Assembly: GCA_946479335.1 (NCBI GenBank)
Contig: CAMLFP010000332.1
Location: 1-6,296 of the forward strand
DNA length: 6,296 bases
From: an uncultured Archangium sp.
GTDB lineage: Bacteria; Myxococcota; Myxococcia; Myxococcales; Myxococcaceae
Reading direction: 5' to 3'
Shown here: positions 1-5,305 of the stretch, piece after piece
Numbering within the stretch: position 1 is the stretch's first letter
Layout of the letters: the number at the start of each line of letters is the position of its first letter
Position numbers and translations under genes: made by a program
The notes under the pieces: model-generated
The model's database searches: none
Told to the model about the DNA's origin: nothing
Seen by the model: the letters and a program-made list of their open reading frames with translations, nothing else

Positions 1-131
1 TGCTGCTGGCGCAGCTCATCCAACGGTTCGACGTGGAGATCGATCGCTCGGTGCACGACGTGAAAGCCGTGGCGATGGTGACGGTGCGACCCGACCGCGA
101 GGTCATGGTCACGTTGAAGCCGCGGCGCTGA
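1..131 (+). CDS. C-terminal fragment of a probable cytochrome P450
   Basis: Only the last 42 codons are present, in frame from base 3 to the TGA at 129-131; the rest lies to the left of the window. The peptide starts LLAQLIQRFDVEI and ends VTLKPRR. This fits the tail of bacterial cytochrome P450s, where a helix of the form 'iLa-l-qrF' is followed by a beta hairpin reading 'v-p-a--tlRP---v-v-l-pR'. The haem-binding cysteine loop would lie just upstream and cannot be seen, so the call rests on the tail pattern alone. P450s are haem monooxygenases; no substrate can be inferred. The gene converges on the zinc-ribbon gene with only 3 bases between the two stop codons. I see no independent reason to link it functionally to the genes to its right. 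Confidence 0.68.
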   Translation, partial: LLAQLIQRFDVEIDRSVHDVKAVAMVTVRPDREVMVTLKPRR

Positions 132-134
132 CCC

Positions 135-347
135 TCAGGCGCGCGCCGACGGGCGGAACTGCAGCGACATGCCCTGGTGCGGGTCGCGGTGCATGCGCGG
201 GTGCACCAGCGTGTGGCACGTCGCGCAGAACGCCCACGCGCCGTCCGGCGAAACACGAAGCTCCAGGTCGCCTTCACATACCGGGCAGGCCGCCTGGAGC
301 TGCATGTCTGCGGTGTTCTCGTTGATGACGGTGACAGCGGGAGTCAT
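135..347 (-). CDS. Small four-cysteine zinc-ribbon protein, function unknown
   Basis: A 70-residue protein with two CxxC knuckles, C21-P-V-C24 and C41-A-T-C44, 16 residues apart. This is the classic spacing of a zinc ribbon with short beta strands between the knuckles (LELRVSPDG turn). Four histidines follow at 45, 49, 53 and 57, and the C-terminus is basic (RPSARA). There is no signal peptide or membrane segment, so it should be cytoplasmic. The ATG at 345-347 is preferred: the next ATG (codon 15) would still keep all four cysteines, but neither start has a clear Shine-Dalgarno. It lies 43 bp downstream of the second SPFH gene on the same strand and could be the last gene of that operon. I do not recognise a named family. 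A role in nucleic-acid or protein binding is only a guess from the fold. Confidence 0.72.
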   Translation of the reverse strand: MTPAVTVINENTADMQLQAACPVCEGDLELRVSPDGAWAFCATCHTLVHPRMHRDPHQGMSLQFRPSARA

Positions 348-353
348 GGCCTA

Positions 354-378
354 CAGGTACGACAGCGCGCCGTACCTG
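354..378. repeat. Perfect 8-bp inverted repeat with 9-base loop between SPFH2 and the zinc-ribbon gene
   Basis: CAGGTACG at 354-361 and CGTACCTG at 371-378 are exact reverse complements around the loop ACAGCGCGC. In the reverse-strand reading direction it lies 12 bases after the SPFH2 stop and ends 6 bases before the ATG of the zinc-ribbon gene. No T-run follows it, so it is not a canonical intrinsic terminator. It could be a transcript stabiliser, an attenuating hairpin over the ribosome-binding region of the small gene, or a protein-binding palindrome. The sequence shows only the symmetry. Confidence 0.5.
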
Positions 379-390
379 CAAGCTGCCGGT

Positions 391-1287
391 CTACTTGTTC
401 TGCGAGGCCAGCAGCGGCGTGAGCATGCTGGTGGCGGCCGACTTCTCGGGCAGCAGCGTCACCGGCGCGCCCGACTCGAGCAGCTTCTGCGTCTCCAGCA
501 GCTCGAACATCGCCTCCATCACTTCCTTGTCGGCGCTGATCTGCTGCAGGGCCTTGCCGACGATCATCGGGCGCTGCGCGGCGGCGCGCGCGAACTCCGC
601 GGCGGCCTTGGAGTCAGCCGACGACTTGATGATGTTCACCTGGTTCACGCCGTCCTGGTTGATGGCCGAGGTCACCTGACGGAGCCGGTTGACGACCTTC
701 TCCTCGATGCCGCGGATCATCTGCCCGTCACGGAAGTGCACCTTGCGGATGTAGACGGAGCCGACCTGGTAGCCCCACTCCGCGCTGCGCGGCGTGACCT
801 CGTTGCGCACCGCCTGAGACATCACGTGGCGCGTCTCCAACATGTCGCCCAGCTTCATGTTCGACAGCGTGCGCACCGCGGCGTTCGACACGTTCGCGCG
901 CAGCGAGCCGCGCGGGTCGGCGTTCTTGAAGAGGTACGAGACGGGCTCGTTGACGTACATCTCGTACCAGATGCCGATGCCCATCGGCGCGCCCTCCTCC
1001 GAGTTCACCGGCTGGCTGCGGAGGTACTCCTGGTCCAACCGCAGGTCGACGGTGTGCACCTTGCCGAACAGCGGCATCAGCGCCGCCTTGATGCCCAGCT
1101 TCGCCCAGAGGAAGTGGAGGCCCGGCTCGGAGATGACGCCGAGCACTTCGCCGAAGAGCGTGTACACGCGCGCGCGGCGCTCCTCGATGACGTCGTAGAG
1201 ACCGAAGGCCTTCGCGAGCGACATCGCGATGGGCACGCCGATGAGACACATGATGAAGCCGACGATGGCAGAGACGATGAAGCTCAC
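391..1287 (-). CDS. SPFH/band-7 (stomatin-like) membrane protein, second of pair
   Basis: A 298-residue protein of the SPFH (stomatin/prohibitin/flotillin/HflKC) superfamily. Residues 4-25 form one hydrophobic N-terminal segment that anchors it in the membrane. The region VYTLFGEV...SEPGLHFLWAKLG (41-65) matches the family's 'G-v---epGlhf--P' start, and the SPFH domain runs to about 205. An alanine- and charge-rich helical stretch (about 205-270, with SADSKAAAEFARAAAQ at 223-238) resembles the oligomerising stalk of such proteins. The start is GTG at 1285-1287. It overlaps the TGA of the upstream SPFH gene by 4 bases (GTGA) and has GGAGGTG at 1293-1299, so the two are translationally coupled. 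SPFH proteins assemble ring or cage microdomains that often control membrane proteases. No protease lies beside this pair, so its partner is unknown. Confidence 0.85.
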   Translation of the reverse strand: MSFIVSAIVGFIMCLIGVPIAMSLAKAFGLYDVIEERRARVYTLFGEVLGVISEPGLHFLWAKLGIKAALMPLFGKVHTVDLRLDQEYLRSQPVNSEEGAPMGIGIWYEMYVNEPVSYLFKNADPRGSLRANVSNAAVRTLSNMKLGDMLETRHVMSQAVRNEVTPRSAEWGYQVGSVYIRKVHFRDGQMIRGIEEKVVNRLRQVTSAINQDGVNQVNIIKSSADSKAAAEFARAAAQRPMIVGKALQQISADKEVMEAMFELLETQKLLESGAPVTLLPEKSAATSMLTPLLASQNK

Positions 1288-2300
1288 GGGTGCACCTCCA
1301 CGTAGGCACTGCGGGCTTTGCTGTAGAGCGACAGCTTCACGTTGCGCACGTACGCGTTGAGGATCTGCGAGTTCCCGCCGATCTTCTTGAGCTCCGAGAG
1401 CTGGTTGGCCAACTGCAACAGCGGCTCGACCTCGGCCTGCGCATTGAGCTGCTGGATCTCGACCGCGCGGCGCGACTGCACGAGCTTCTGGTCGGCCGCG
1501 GCCTGCGCCAGCGAGACGTCGGCGCCGACCTGGTTGTGCGCGGTGTTGATGGCGGCGAGCGCCGACTCCACGTCGTCGGGCGGGTCGATGCCGGTGATGA
1601 GCGACGCGTCGAGCGTGATGCCGTAGCGCGCGGTCGACGAGAGGCAGCCCTTGTCCATGTCTTCGTTGAGCAGGCGCAGGTTCTTGCGGAGGTCGTTGAT
1701 CGACACGCCCGCGGCGGCCGAGAGATCGCCAGCGTTCACCGGCGCGCCCGACACCGGGCCTCCTTCACCTTCGGGGTGCTCGAACGAGGCGATCTTCTGG
1801 CGCAGCACCGAGACGAAGTACGCCAGCACGTGCACCAGCGGCCGCTTCACCGCGAAGATGTACGCGTAGAGGTTCTGGTCGGCGACGCGGAAGCGCAGCT
1901 GCCCGGTGAGCCCGATGTTGAGCTGGTCCTTCGTCACCGCGTCGAGCTCGGTGCCGCCGCGGTTGGCGTTCACGTCTTCGGGGTCGTACGCGAGGTTCAC
2001 CGTCTCGGTGGCGACCGAGACCTTGTGCACCTTCTCCCACGGCCACTTGAAGTACGGGCCACCCGGCGGGATCACCTGGAGCTGCGGGTACTTGTAGCGC
2101 TCGCGCTCGTCGGGCCGCAGGTACTCGGCCATCGGGTTGTCGAGCGTGGTCGAGGTCAGCCGCACCGCGCGGCCGAAGCTCGTCTTCACCGCGCGCTCGT
2201 TCTGGTTGACGGTGAAGAAACCGAAGATGACGTACCGGAGGATGAACCAACCGATCGCGCCGAAGAACAACCCCGGCACGGAGATGAGACTGTCATGCAT
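1284..2300 (-). CDS. SPFH/band-7 membrane protein, first of pair (HflK/HflC-like arrangement)
   Basis: A 338-residue SPFH-superfamily protein. A hydrophobic segment at 8-30 is followed by NQNERAVKTSFGRAVR (32-47), PPGGPYFKWPWEKVHKV (78-94) and DAVTKDQLNIGLTGQLRFRV (120-139). These are the three typical landmarks of the SPFH domain: the G-R loop, the 'pG-yf--Pw--v' strand and the 'T-D-l-v-v----ryrV' strand. A Gly/Ala/Pro-rich stretch (about 178-199) interrupts the domain, and a long charged, probably coiled-coil helix covers about 255-310. The ATG at 2298-2300 has AGGGGAGG 8 bases upstream. The gene lies 33 bp after xth on the same strand and overlaps the next SPFH gene by 4 bases. The two proteins clearly differ in sequence, so a hetero-oligomer is likely. 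A specific HflK or HflC name is not justified. Confidence 0.86.
   Translation of the reverse strand: MHDSLISVPGLFFGAIGWFILRYVIFGFFTVNQNERAVKTSFGRAVRLTSTTLDNPMAEYLRPDERERYKYPQLQVIPPGGPYFKWPWEKVHKVSVATETVNLAYDPEDVNANRGGTELDAVTKDQLNIGLTGQLRFRVADQNLYAYIFAVKRPLVHVLAYFVSVLRQKIASFEHPEGEGGPVSGAPVNAGDLSAAAGVSINDLRKNLRLLNEDMDKGCLSSTARYGITLDASLITGIDPPDDVESALAAINTAHNQVGADVSLAQAAADQKLVQSRRAVEIQQLNAQAEVEPLLQLANQLSELKKIGGNSQILNAYVRNVKLSLYSKARSAYVEVHP
1293..1299 (-). promoter_or_regulatory. Shine-Dalgarno that fixes the GTG start of the second SPFH gene
   Basis: Read on the reverse strand, GGAGGTG lies 5 bases before the GTG at 1287-1285, inside the last codons of the upstream SPFH gene. The near-consensus match and good spacing decide for GTG over the internal ATG codons 13 and 22, which would remove half or all of the membrane anchor. 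Confidence 0.8.
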
Positions 2301-2308
2301 GTGTGAAG

Positions 2309-2316
2309 CCTCCCCT
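2309..2316 (-). promoter_or_regulatory. Shine-Dalgarno of the first SPFH gene
   Basis: AGGGGAGG on the reverse strand ends 8 bases before the ATG at 2300. It occupies the middle of the 33-bp xth-SPFH gap, leaving little space for a separate promoter. This supports read-through from xth. Confidence 0.75.
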
Positions 2317-2333
2317 TGAAAGGTAGGCGGACC

Positions 2334-3089
2334 TTAGGCGAACTCCGCCCAGACGGGAGCGTGATCGGACGGCAGCTTGCCCTTTCGCGCCTCACGGTCG
2401 ACCTCGACCTCTTTGCAGCGCGCGACGAGCGCCTCACTCACGAGGATGTGGTCGATGCGCAGCCCCTGGTTCTTGTGGAACGCGCCGGCCCGGTAGTCCC
2501 ACCACGTGAAGCGCTCGGGCTCCGGGTGCTTCACGCGGAAGAGATCGATGAGCGCGTTCTGCTGGGTGAGCTCCTTGAACGCCGCGCGCTCGGGCGGCGA
2601 CGCGAGCGTCTGCCCCTCCCAGAGCTTCGCGTCCCACGTGTCGATGTCGTCGGGCGCGACGTTGAAGTCGCCGCACACCAGCAGCGGCGTGGCCTGCGTC
2701 TTGAGCCAGCGGCTCAGCTTCGCGTACCACTCCAACTTGTACTGGTACGCGGGTGAGCTGAGCGATTGGCCGTTGGGCGCATAGAGCCCGACGACGCGGA
2801 TACCGCCGACCGTGCCCGCGATGAGGCGCGCCTGTTCGTCGTCGTCGCCGAGGTTGCGCTGCACGTCGGCCACCGGCTCCTTCGAGATGATGGCCACGCC
2901 GTTGTACGACTTCTGACCGAAGACGGCCGCGTGGTACCCGAGCGCCTGCAGCTCCAGCGTGGGGAACTGCTCGTCGGTGCACTTGAGCTCCTGCAGACAC
3001 AGCACGTCGGGGCTGCGCGTCTTCAAGAAGTCGAGGAGGCGATCGAACCGCGCGCGCACCGAGTTGATGTTCCAGGTGACGATCTTCAC
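2334..3089 (-). CDS. xth: Exonuclease III (AP endonuclease, EEP superfamily)
   Basis: A 251-residue protein (E. coli ExoIII has 268) that cuts DNA at abasic sites in base excision repair and removes 3' blocks and 3' nucleotides. The full set of EEP active-site motifs is visible: WNINSVRA with N7; LQELK with metal-binding E34; LYAPNG with Y103; GDFNVAP with D141 and N143; FTWWDYR (W196/W197), the abasic-site wedge region; GLRIDHIL with D213; and SDHAPVW with D242 and the catalytic H243. The longer frame extends upstream, but the family begins MKIVTWN, so GTG at 3087-3089 is the start. No in-frame ATG is close and no Shine-Dalgarno precedes the GTG. The gene is divergent from ccdA across 36 bp and stands 33 bp upstream of the SPFH pair. 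Confidence 0.95.
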   Translation of the reverse strand: MKIVTWNINSVRARFDRLLDFLKTRSPDVLCLQELKCTDEQFPTLELQALGYHAAVFGQKSYNGVAIISKEPVADVQRNLGDDDEQARLIAGTVGGIRVVGLYAPNGQSLSSPAYQYKLEWYAKLSRWLKTQATPLLVCGDFNVAPDDIDTWDAKLWEGQTLASPPERAAFKELTQQNALIDLFRVKHPEPERFTWWDYRAGAFHKNQGLRIDHILVSEALVARCKEVEVDREARKGKLPSDHAPVWAEFA

Positions 3090-3091
3090 GG

Positions 3092-3112
3092 CATGCGCAT
3101 ACCATGCGCATA
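3092..3112. promoter_or_regulatory. Tandem palindromic repeat, candidate operator shared by ccdAB and xth
   Basis: The 10-mer CATGCGCATA occurs at 3092-3101 and again at 3103-3112. Each copy contains the perfect palindrome ATGCGCAT (3093-3100 and 3104-3111), with centres 11 bp apart, about one helical turn. It fills most of the 36-bp gap between the divergent xth GTG and ccdA ATG. CcdA-type antitoxins are ribbon-helix-helix proteins that bind short palindromes in their own promoter, as two or more dimers on successive helical turns, with CcdB as co-repressor. Position, symmetry and spacing all suit such an operator. I see no convincing promoter hexamers. A weak TTCACG (3085-3090)/CATAAC (3109-3114) pair would give a nearly leaderless ccdA message. 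Confidence 0.6.
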
Positions 3113-3114
3113 AC

Positions 3115-3119
3115 AGGAG
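3115..3119 (+). promoter_or_regulatory. Shine-Dalgarno of ccdA
   Basis: AGGAG lies 6 bases before the ATG at 3126-3128 and confirms that start. The xth gene on the other side of the gap has no such site. Confidence 0.75.
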
Positions 3120-3125
3120 CAGCAC

Positions 3126-3380
3126 ATGCAAACCACCAGCAGCCGCGCCAAGAGCCGTAAACGATCCGTCAACCTGTCGCTCGACCAGAAGCTCGTGAGC
3201 GAGGCGCGGAAGCTGACCGACAACTTGTCGGCGGAGATCGAGACGCTGCTGGCCGGCTTCGTCGACCGCCGCAAGGCCGAGCGCGAAGAGAAGATGCGAA
3301 GTCTGCGGCAAGCCGCGCTCATGGCGAAGGAATACGACGAGAAGTACGGCTCCCTCTCCGACGAGTTTTCGACACTCTGA
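3126..3380 (+). CDS. ccdA: CcdA-family antitoxin (type II toxin-antitoxin)
   Basis: An 84-residue protein that should bind and neutralise the CcdB product of the next gene and repress the operon. Residues about 13-48 (RSVNLSLDQKLVSEARKL, then LSAEIETLLAGFV) fit a ribbon-helix-helix: one beta strand with the DNA-contacting side chains, followed by two helices. The charged C-terminal part (about 50-84, ending YGSLSDEFSTL) corresponds to the flexible toxin-binding tail; F-plasmid CcdA ends with a similar GSFADE motif. F-plasmid CcdA has 72 residues, so this one is slightly longer, mainly at the N-terminus, which is basic and serine-rich. The TGA overlaps the ccdB ATG (TGATG). The gene pair is the only forward-strand element in an otherwise reverse-strand run. 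Confidence 0.88.
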   Translation: MQTTSSRAKSRKRSVNLSLDQKLVSEARKLTDNLSAEIETLLAGFVDRRKAEREEKMRSLRQAALMAKEYDEKYGSLSDEFSTL

Positions 3381-3700
3381 TGGCGCAGTTCGACGTCCAC
3401 CGGAACCCCGGCAGCAACCATCGTTCGACCCCCTACGTGGTCGTCGTGCAGTCAGCCATCTTCGACGAGCGTCCGCGGCGTGTCGTGGTCCCGCTGATGA
3501 AAGTCTCGGCCGTGAGCGTGGCGGTGCGTTCGCCGGCAACGCCATTTTTCACGATCGATGGCCACGAACTCGCGCTGCTGCCGTTTGACATCGCGACGGT
3601 GCCAACCCGGAGCCTCGGAAAACCTGTCGCTTCGCTCGCGCGTGAGGGAGACCGAATCGTCGCGGCAATCGACCAACTCGTCACGCGCGCCTACGGCTGA
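3380..3700 (+). CDS. ccdB: CcdB-family toxin (predicted DNA gyrase poison)
   Basis: A 106-residue protein (F-plasmid CcdB has 101). It keeps the family core: FDVHRNPGS at 4-12, PYVVVVQSAIFDERPRRVVVPL at 18-39 (compare the plasmid protein's VQSDI-D---RR-V-PL), and FTIDGHEL-LLPFDIATVP at 57-75, followed by a helix DRIVAAIDQLV at 91-101. CcdB dimers trap DNA gyrase on cut DNA. In the plasmid toxin the last three residues, W99-G100-I101, are needed for gyrase poisoning. Here the tail is TRAYG, with no tryptophan anywhere in the protein, so the toxin may be altered or inactive. Translation starts at the TGATG overlap with ccdA and has no clear Shine-Dalgarno, so it depends on coupling. Its TGA abuts the stop of the convergent permease gene. 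Confidence 0.87.
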   Translation: MAQFDVHRNPGSNHRSTPYVVVVQSAIFDERPRRVVVPLMKVSAVSVAVRSPATPFFTIDGHELALLPFDIATVPTRSLGKPVASLAREGDRIVAAIDQLVTRAYG

Positions 3701-4495
3701 TCACCCGCCCGCCGACGTGTAGCGCGAGATGGAGTTGAGCCACACCAGCCGCGCCACGCCCGCGAAGACCACTGCGCCGAGGAGGCTGTAGCCGAGCGTC
3801 TGCCACTCCAGGCGGCCCAGCAGCGCCTCGGCGGGGAAGGTGGTCATCACCGCGATGGGGATGACGAAGGTGAAGACGAACTTGAGCGCGCCGCGGAAGA
3901 CGCTCGACGGCCAGCGCGCGGCGTCGAAGATCGAGGTGAAGAGGTAGGTCAGGTTGTCGACCTTCACCACGATGAACGCCAACGAGATGATGAGGATCCA
4001 CAGCGAGTAGAGCAGCGCGGTGGAGATGACGAGCAGCACCAGCGCGGTCGCGACGCCCGCGAGGCTCGGCAGCCGGCCGATTTCACGGAACGCGATGACG
4101 AACACCAGGCTCGCGTGCAGCAACCCCGCCGCGCGCCACAGCTGAAAGCGCGTGGTGGAAACGAGGAACTGCGCGTCGGCGGGCTTGAGCAACACGAAGT
4201 CCAACGTGCCGTTGCGGATGTGGTCGACCACCGCGCCGAGGCTCGGGTTGATGGCGCCGTCGAGCACCGCCTGCAGCGAGATGAAGCAGCCGACGACCAC
4301 CAGCGTCTCGCCGAAGCTCCACCCGGGCACGCCGGCCTTGTTCGCGCCGCCGTACACCACGAAGAGCGGCATGATCGCCGTCGCGGTCCAGAACAGGCCG
4401 GTGCCCGCGTCGAGGAAGAAGTCGAGCCGGTACTGCGCGCTCAACAAGATCGAGGTGCGCAGCTGGAGCCAGAGGAGTTTCAGGTAGCGCAGCAT
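3701..4495 (-). CDS. ABC-2 type transporter permease (COG3694/DUF990-like)
   Basis: A 264-residue integral membrane protein and the last gene of a three-gene exporter operon. Hydrophobic segments lie at roughly 30-48, 62-80, 121-137, 146-176, 204-220 and 234-254, which fits the six-TM ABC-2 plan. Between the second and third segments is IRNGTLDFVLLKPAD (93-107), the cytoplasmic coupling region ('i--G-ld--LlrP') characteristic of this uncharacterised permease family. The C-terminus SRYTSAGG also fits ('r-y---GG'). The ATG at 4493-4495 directly follows the TGA of the other permease (TGAATG), with GGAGG 4 bases before that stop-start junction. It should pair with the neighbouring permease to form the membrane channel. 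The substrate is unknown. Confidence 0.87.
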   Translation of the reverse strand: MLRYLKLLWLQLRTSILLSAQYRLDFFLDAGTGLFWTATAIMPLFVVYGGANKAGVPGWSFGETLVVVGCFISLQAVLDGAINPSLGAVVDHIRNGTLDFVLLKPADAQFLVSTTRFQLWRAAGLLHASLVFVIAFREIGRLPSLAGVATALVLLVISTALLYSLWILIISLAFIVVKVDNLTYLFTSIFDAARWPSSVFRGALKFVFTFVIPIAVMTTFPAEALLGRLEWQTLGYSLLGAVVFAGVARLVWLNSISRYTSAGG

Positions 4496-5305
4496 TCAGC
4501 CTCCGAAAGACTGAAAGCGCTTCACACCGGAGCGCCACAAGAGGAGGGAGGTCAACGCGAGGCCCGCGGCCCACGCGTACTGGCGCGCGAGCAACGGCGC
4601 GACGTCGCCGAGCGCGATCTTCCCCAGCATCAGCTCGACGGGGAACGACACGAGGAAGCGGAACGGCAGCCAATCGGTGATGGCGCGCAGCCACGGCGGG
4701 AAGAGATCGAGCGGGAACATGTAGCCCGAGAAGACGAAGAACGCGGCGAGGTACACGTCCATCACCTTGAGCGAGCTGTCGACGAAGAAGGTCAGCGAGC
4801 CGACGGTGACGTTGACGAAGAACGCGATGAGCCACGCGCCCAGAATCGAGAGCAGCCACACCAGCCAGATCAGCGCGTCGTGCGAGACGTGCCCCGCGTA
4901 CGCGCCGAGCAACACCGCGATGACCGGCGTCGTCACCAGCACCCGCTGCGGCATGTAGGCGACGTTCGACATCGCGTACCAGATGACCGGGTGGAGCGGC
5001 CGCAGCAGCCGCATCGCCAGCGTGCCGCCGCGGATCTCGAAGGTGATCTCCCACGCGGCCCACGCCGAGACGAGCTGGCGCACCACGAAGACCGAGAGGA
5101 AGTACGCGATGAAGGTGTCGCTGCCCCACTGCTCGCCGCCCTGCCCCACCACCGGCGCGGTGCGGGCGACCGTCGTCCACAACACCATCATCACGAAGGG
5201 CATCGTGGTGGCGAGCACCCAGATGAGCATCTCCGCGCGGTACGCCACGGCCTCCGCGAAGCCCACGCGCAGCAGCGTCGGCAGCACTTTGATCGAGCGC
5301 ATCAC
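4496..5305 (-). CDS. ABC-2 type transporter permease (COG4587-like)
   Basis: A 269-residue integral membrane protein, the middle gene of the exporter operon. Hydrophobic segments lie near 25-46, 66-84, 121-137, 143-174, 183-200 and 241-257. The coupling motif IRGGTLAMRLLRPLHP (91-106) and the ending GVKRFQSFGG parallel those of the other permease, so the two are distant paralogues forming a heterodimer. Two starts are possible. GTG at 5303-5305 overlaps the ATPase stop by 4 bases (GTGA). ATG at 5300-5302 overlaps it by one base (TGATG) and shortens the protein by one residue. Neither has a clear Shine-Dalgarno, so translation is probably coupled to the ATPase gene. The substrate is unknown; the family has been linked loosely to export but not to one compound. 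Confidence 0.86.
   Translation of the reverse strand: MMRSIKVLPTLLRVGFAEAVAYRAEMLIWVLATTMPFVMMVLWTTVARTAPVVGQGGEQWGSDTFIAYFLSVFVVRQLVSAWAAWEITFEIRGGTLAMRLLRPLHPVIWYAMSNVAYMPQRVLVTTPVIAVLLGAYAGHVSHDALIWLVWLLSILGAWLIAFFVNVTVGSLTFFVDSSLKVMDVYLAAFFVFSGYMFPLDLFPPWLRAITDWLPFRFLVSFPVELMLGKIALGDVAPLLARQYAWAAGLALTSLLLWRSGVKRFQSFGG
4500..4504 (-). promoter_or_regulatory. Shine-Dalgarno of the distal ABC permease
   Basis: GGAGG on the reverse strand sits within the final glycine codons of the upstream permease, 4 bases before the ATG at 4495. The conserved C-terminal Gly-Gly of one permease thereby doubles as the ribosome site of the next. Confidence 0.75.

Noticed and set aside
189..208. Near match to the CATGCGCATA repeat and a GGTGCA/TGCACC symmetry inside the zinc-ribbon gene
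   Set aside because: The repeat match is incomplete (CATGCGCG) and the symmetry falls on His-rich codons (CAC/CAT), which explain it.
169..1305. 378-codon forward frame over the zinc-ribbon and second SPFH genes
   Set aside because: Antisense shadow crossing two real genes and their gap, with biased Arg/His/Leu composition and no motif.
1290..2306. 338-codon open frame on the forward strand, same length as the first SPFH gene
   Set aside because: It is the antisense shadow of the SPFH gene. The matching length follows from codon-position GC bias, and the product has no recognisable domain.
3090..3545. N-terminal extension of exonuclease III by about 150 codons
   Set aside because: The frame is open only because it is antisense to ccdA and ccdB. 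The family starts at MKIVTWN, matched exactly by the GTG at 3089.
3691..3720. Possible terminator hairpin over the ccdB/permease stops (CTACGGC with GCCGACGTGTAG)
   Set aside because: The arms pair only as 4 plus 3 bp with a 5-base bulge and there is no T-run on either side.
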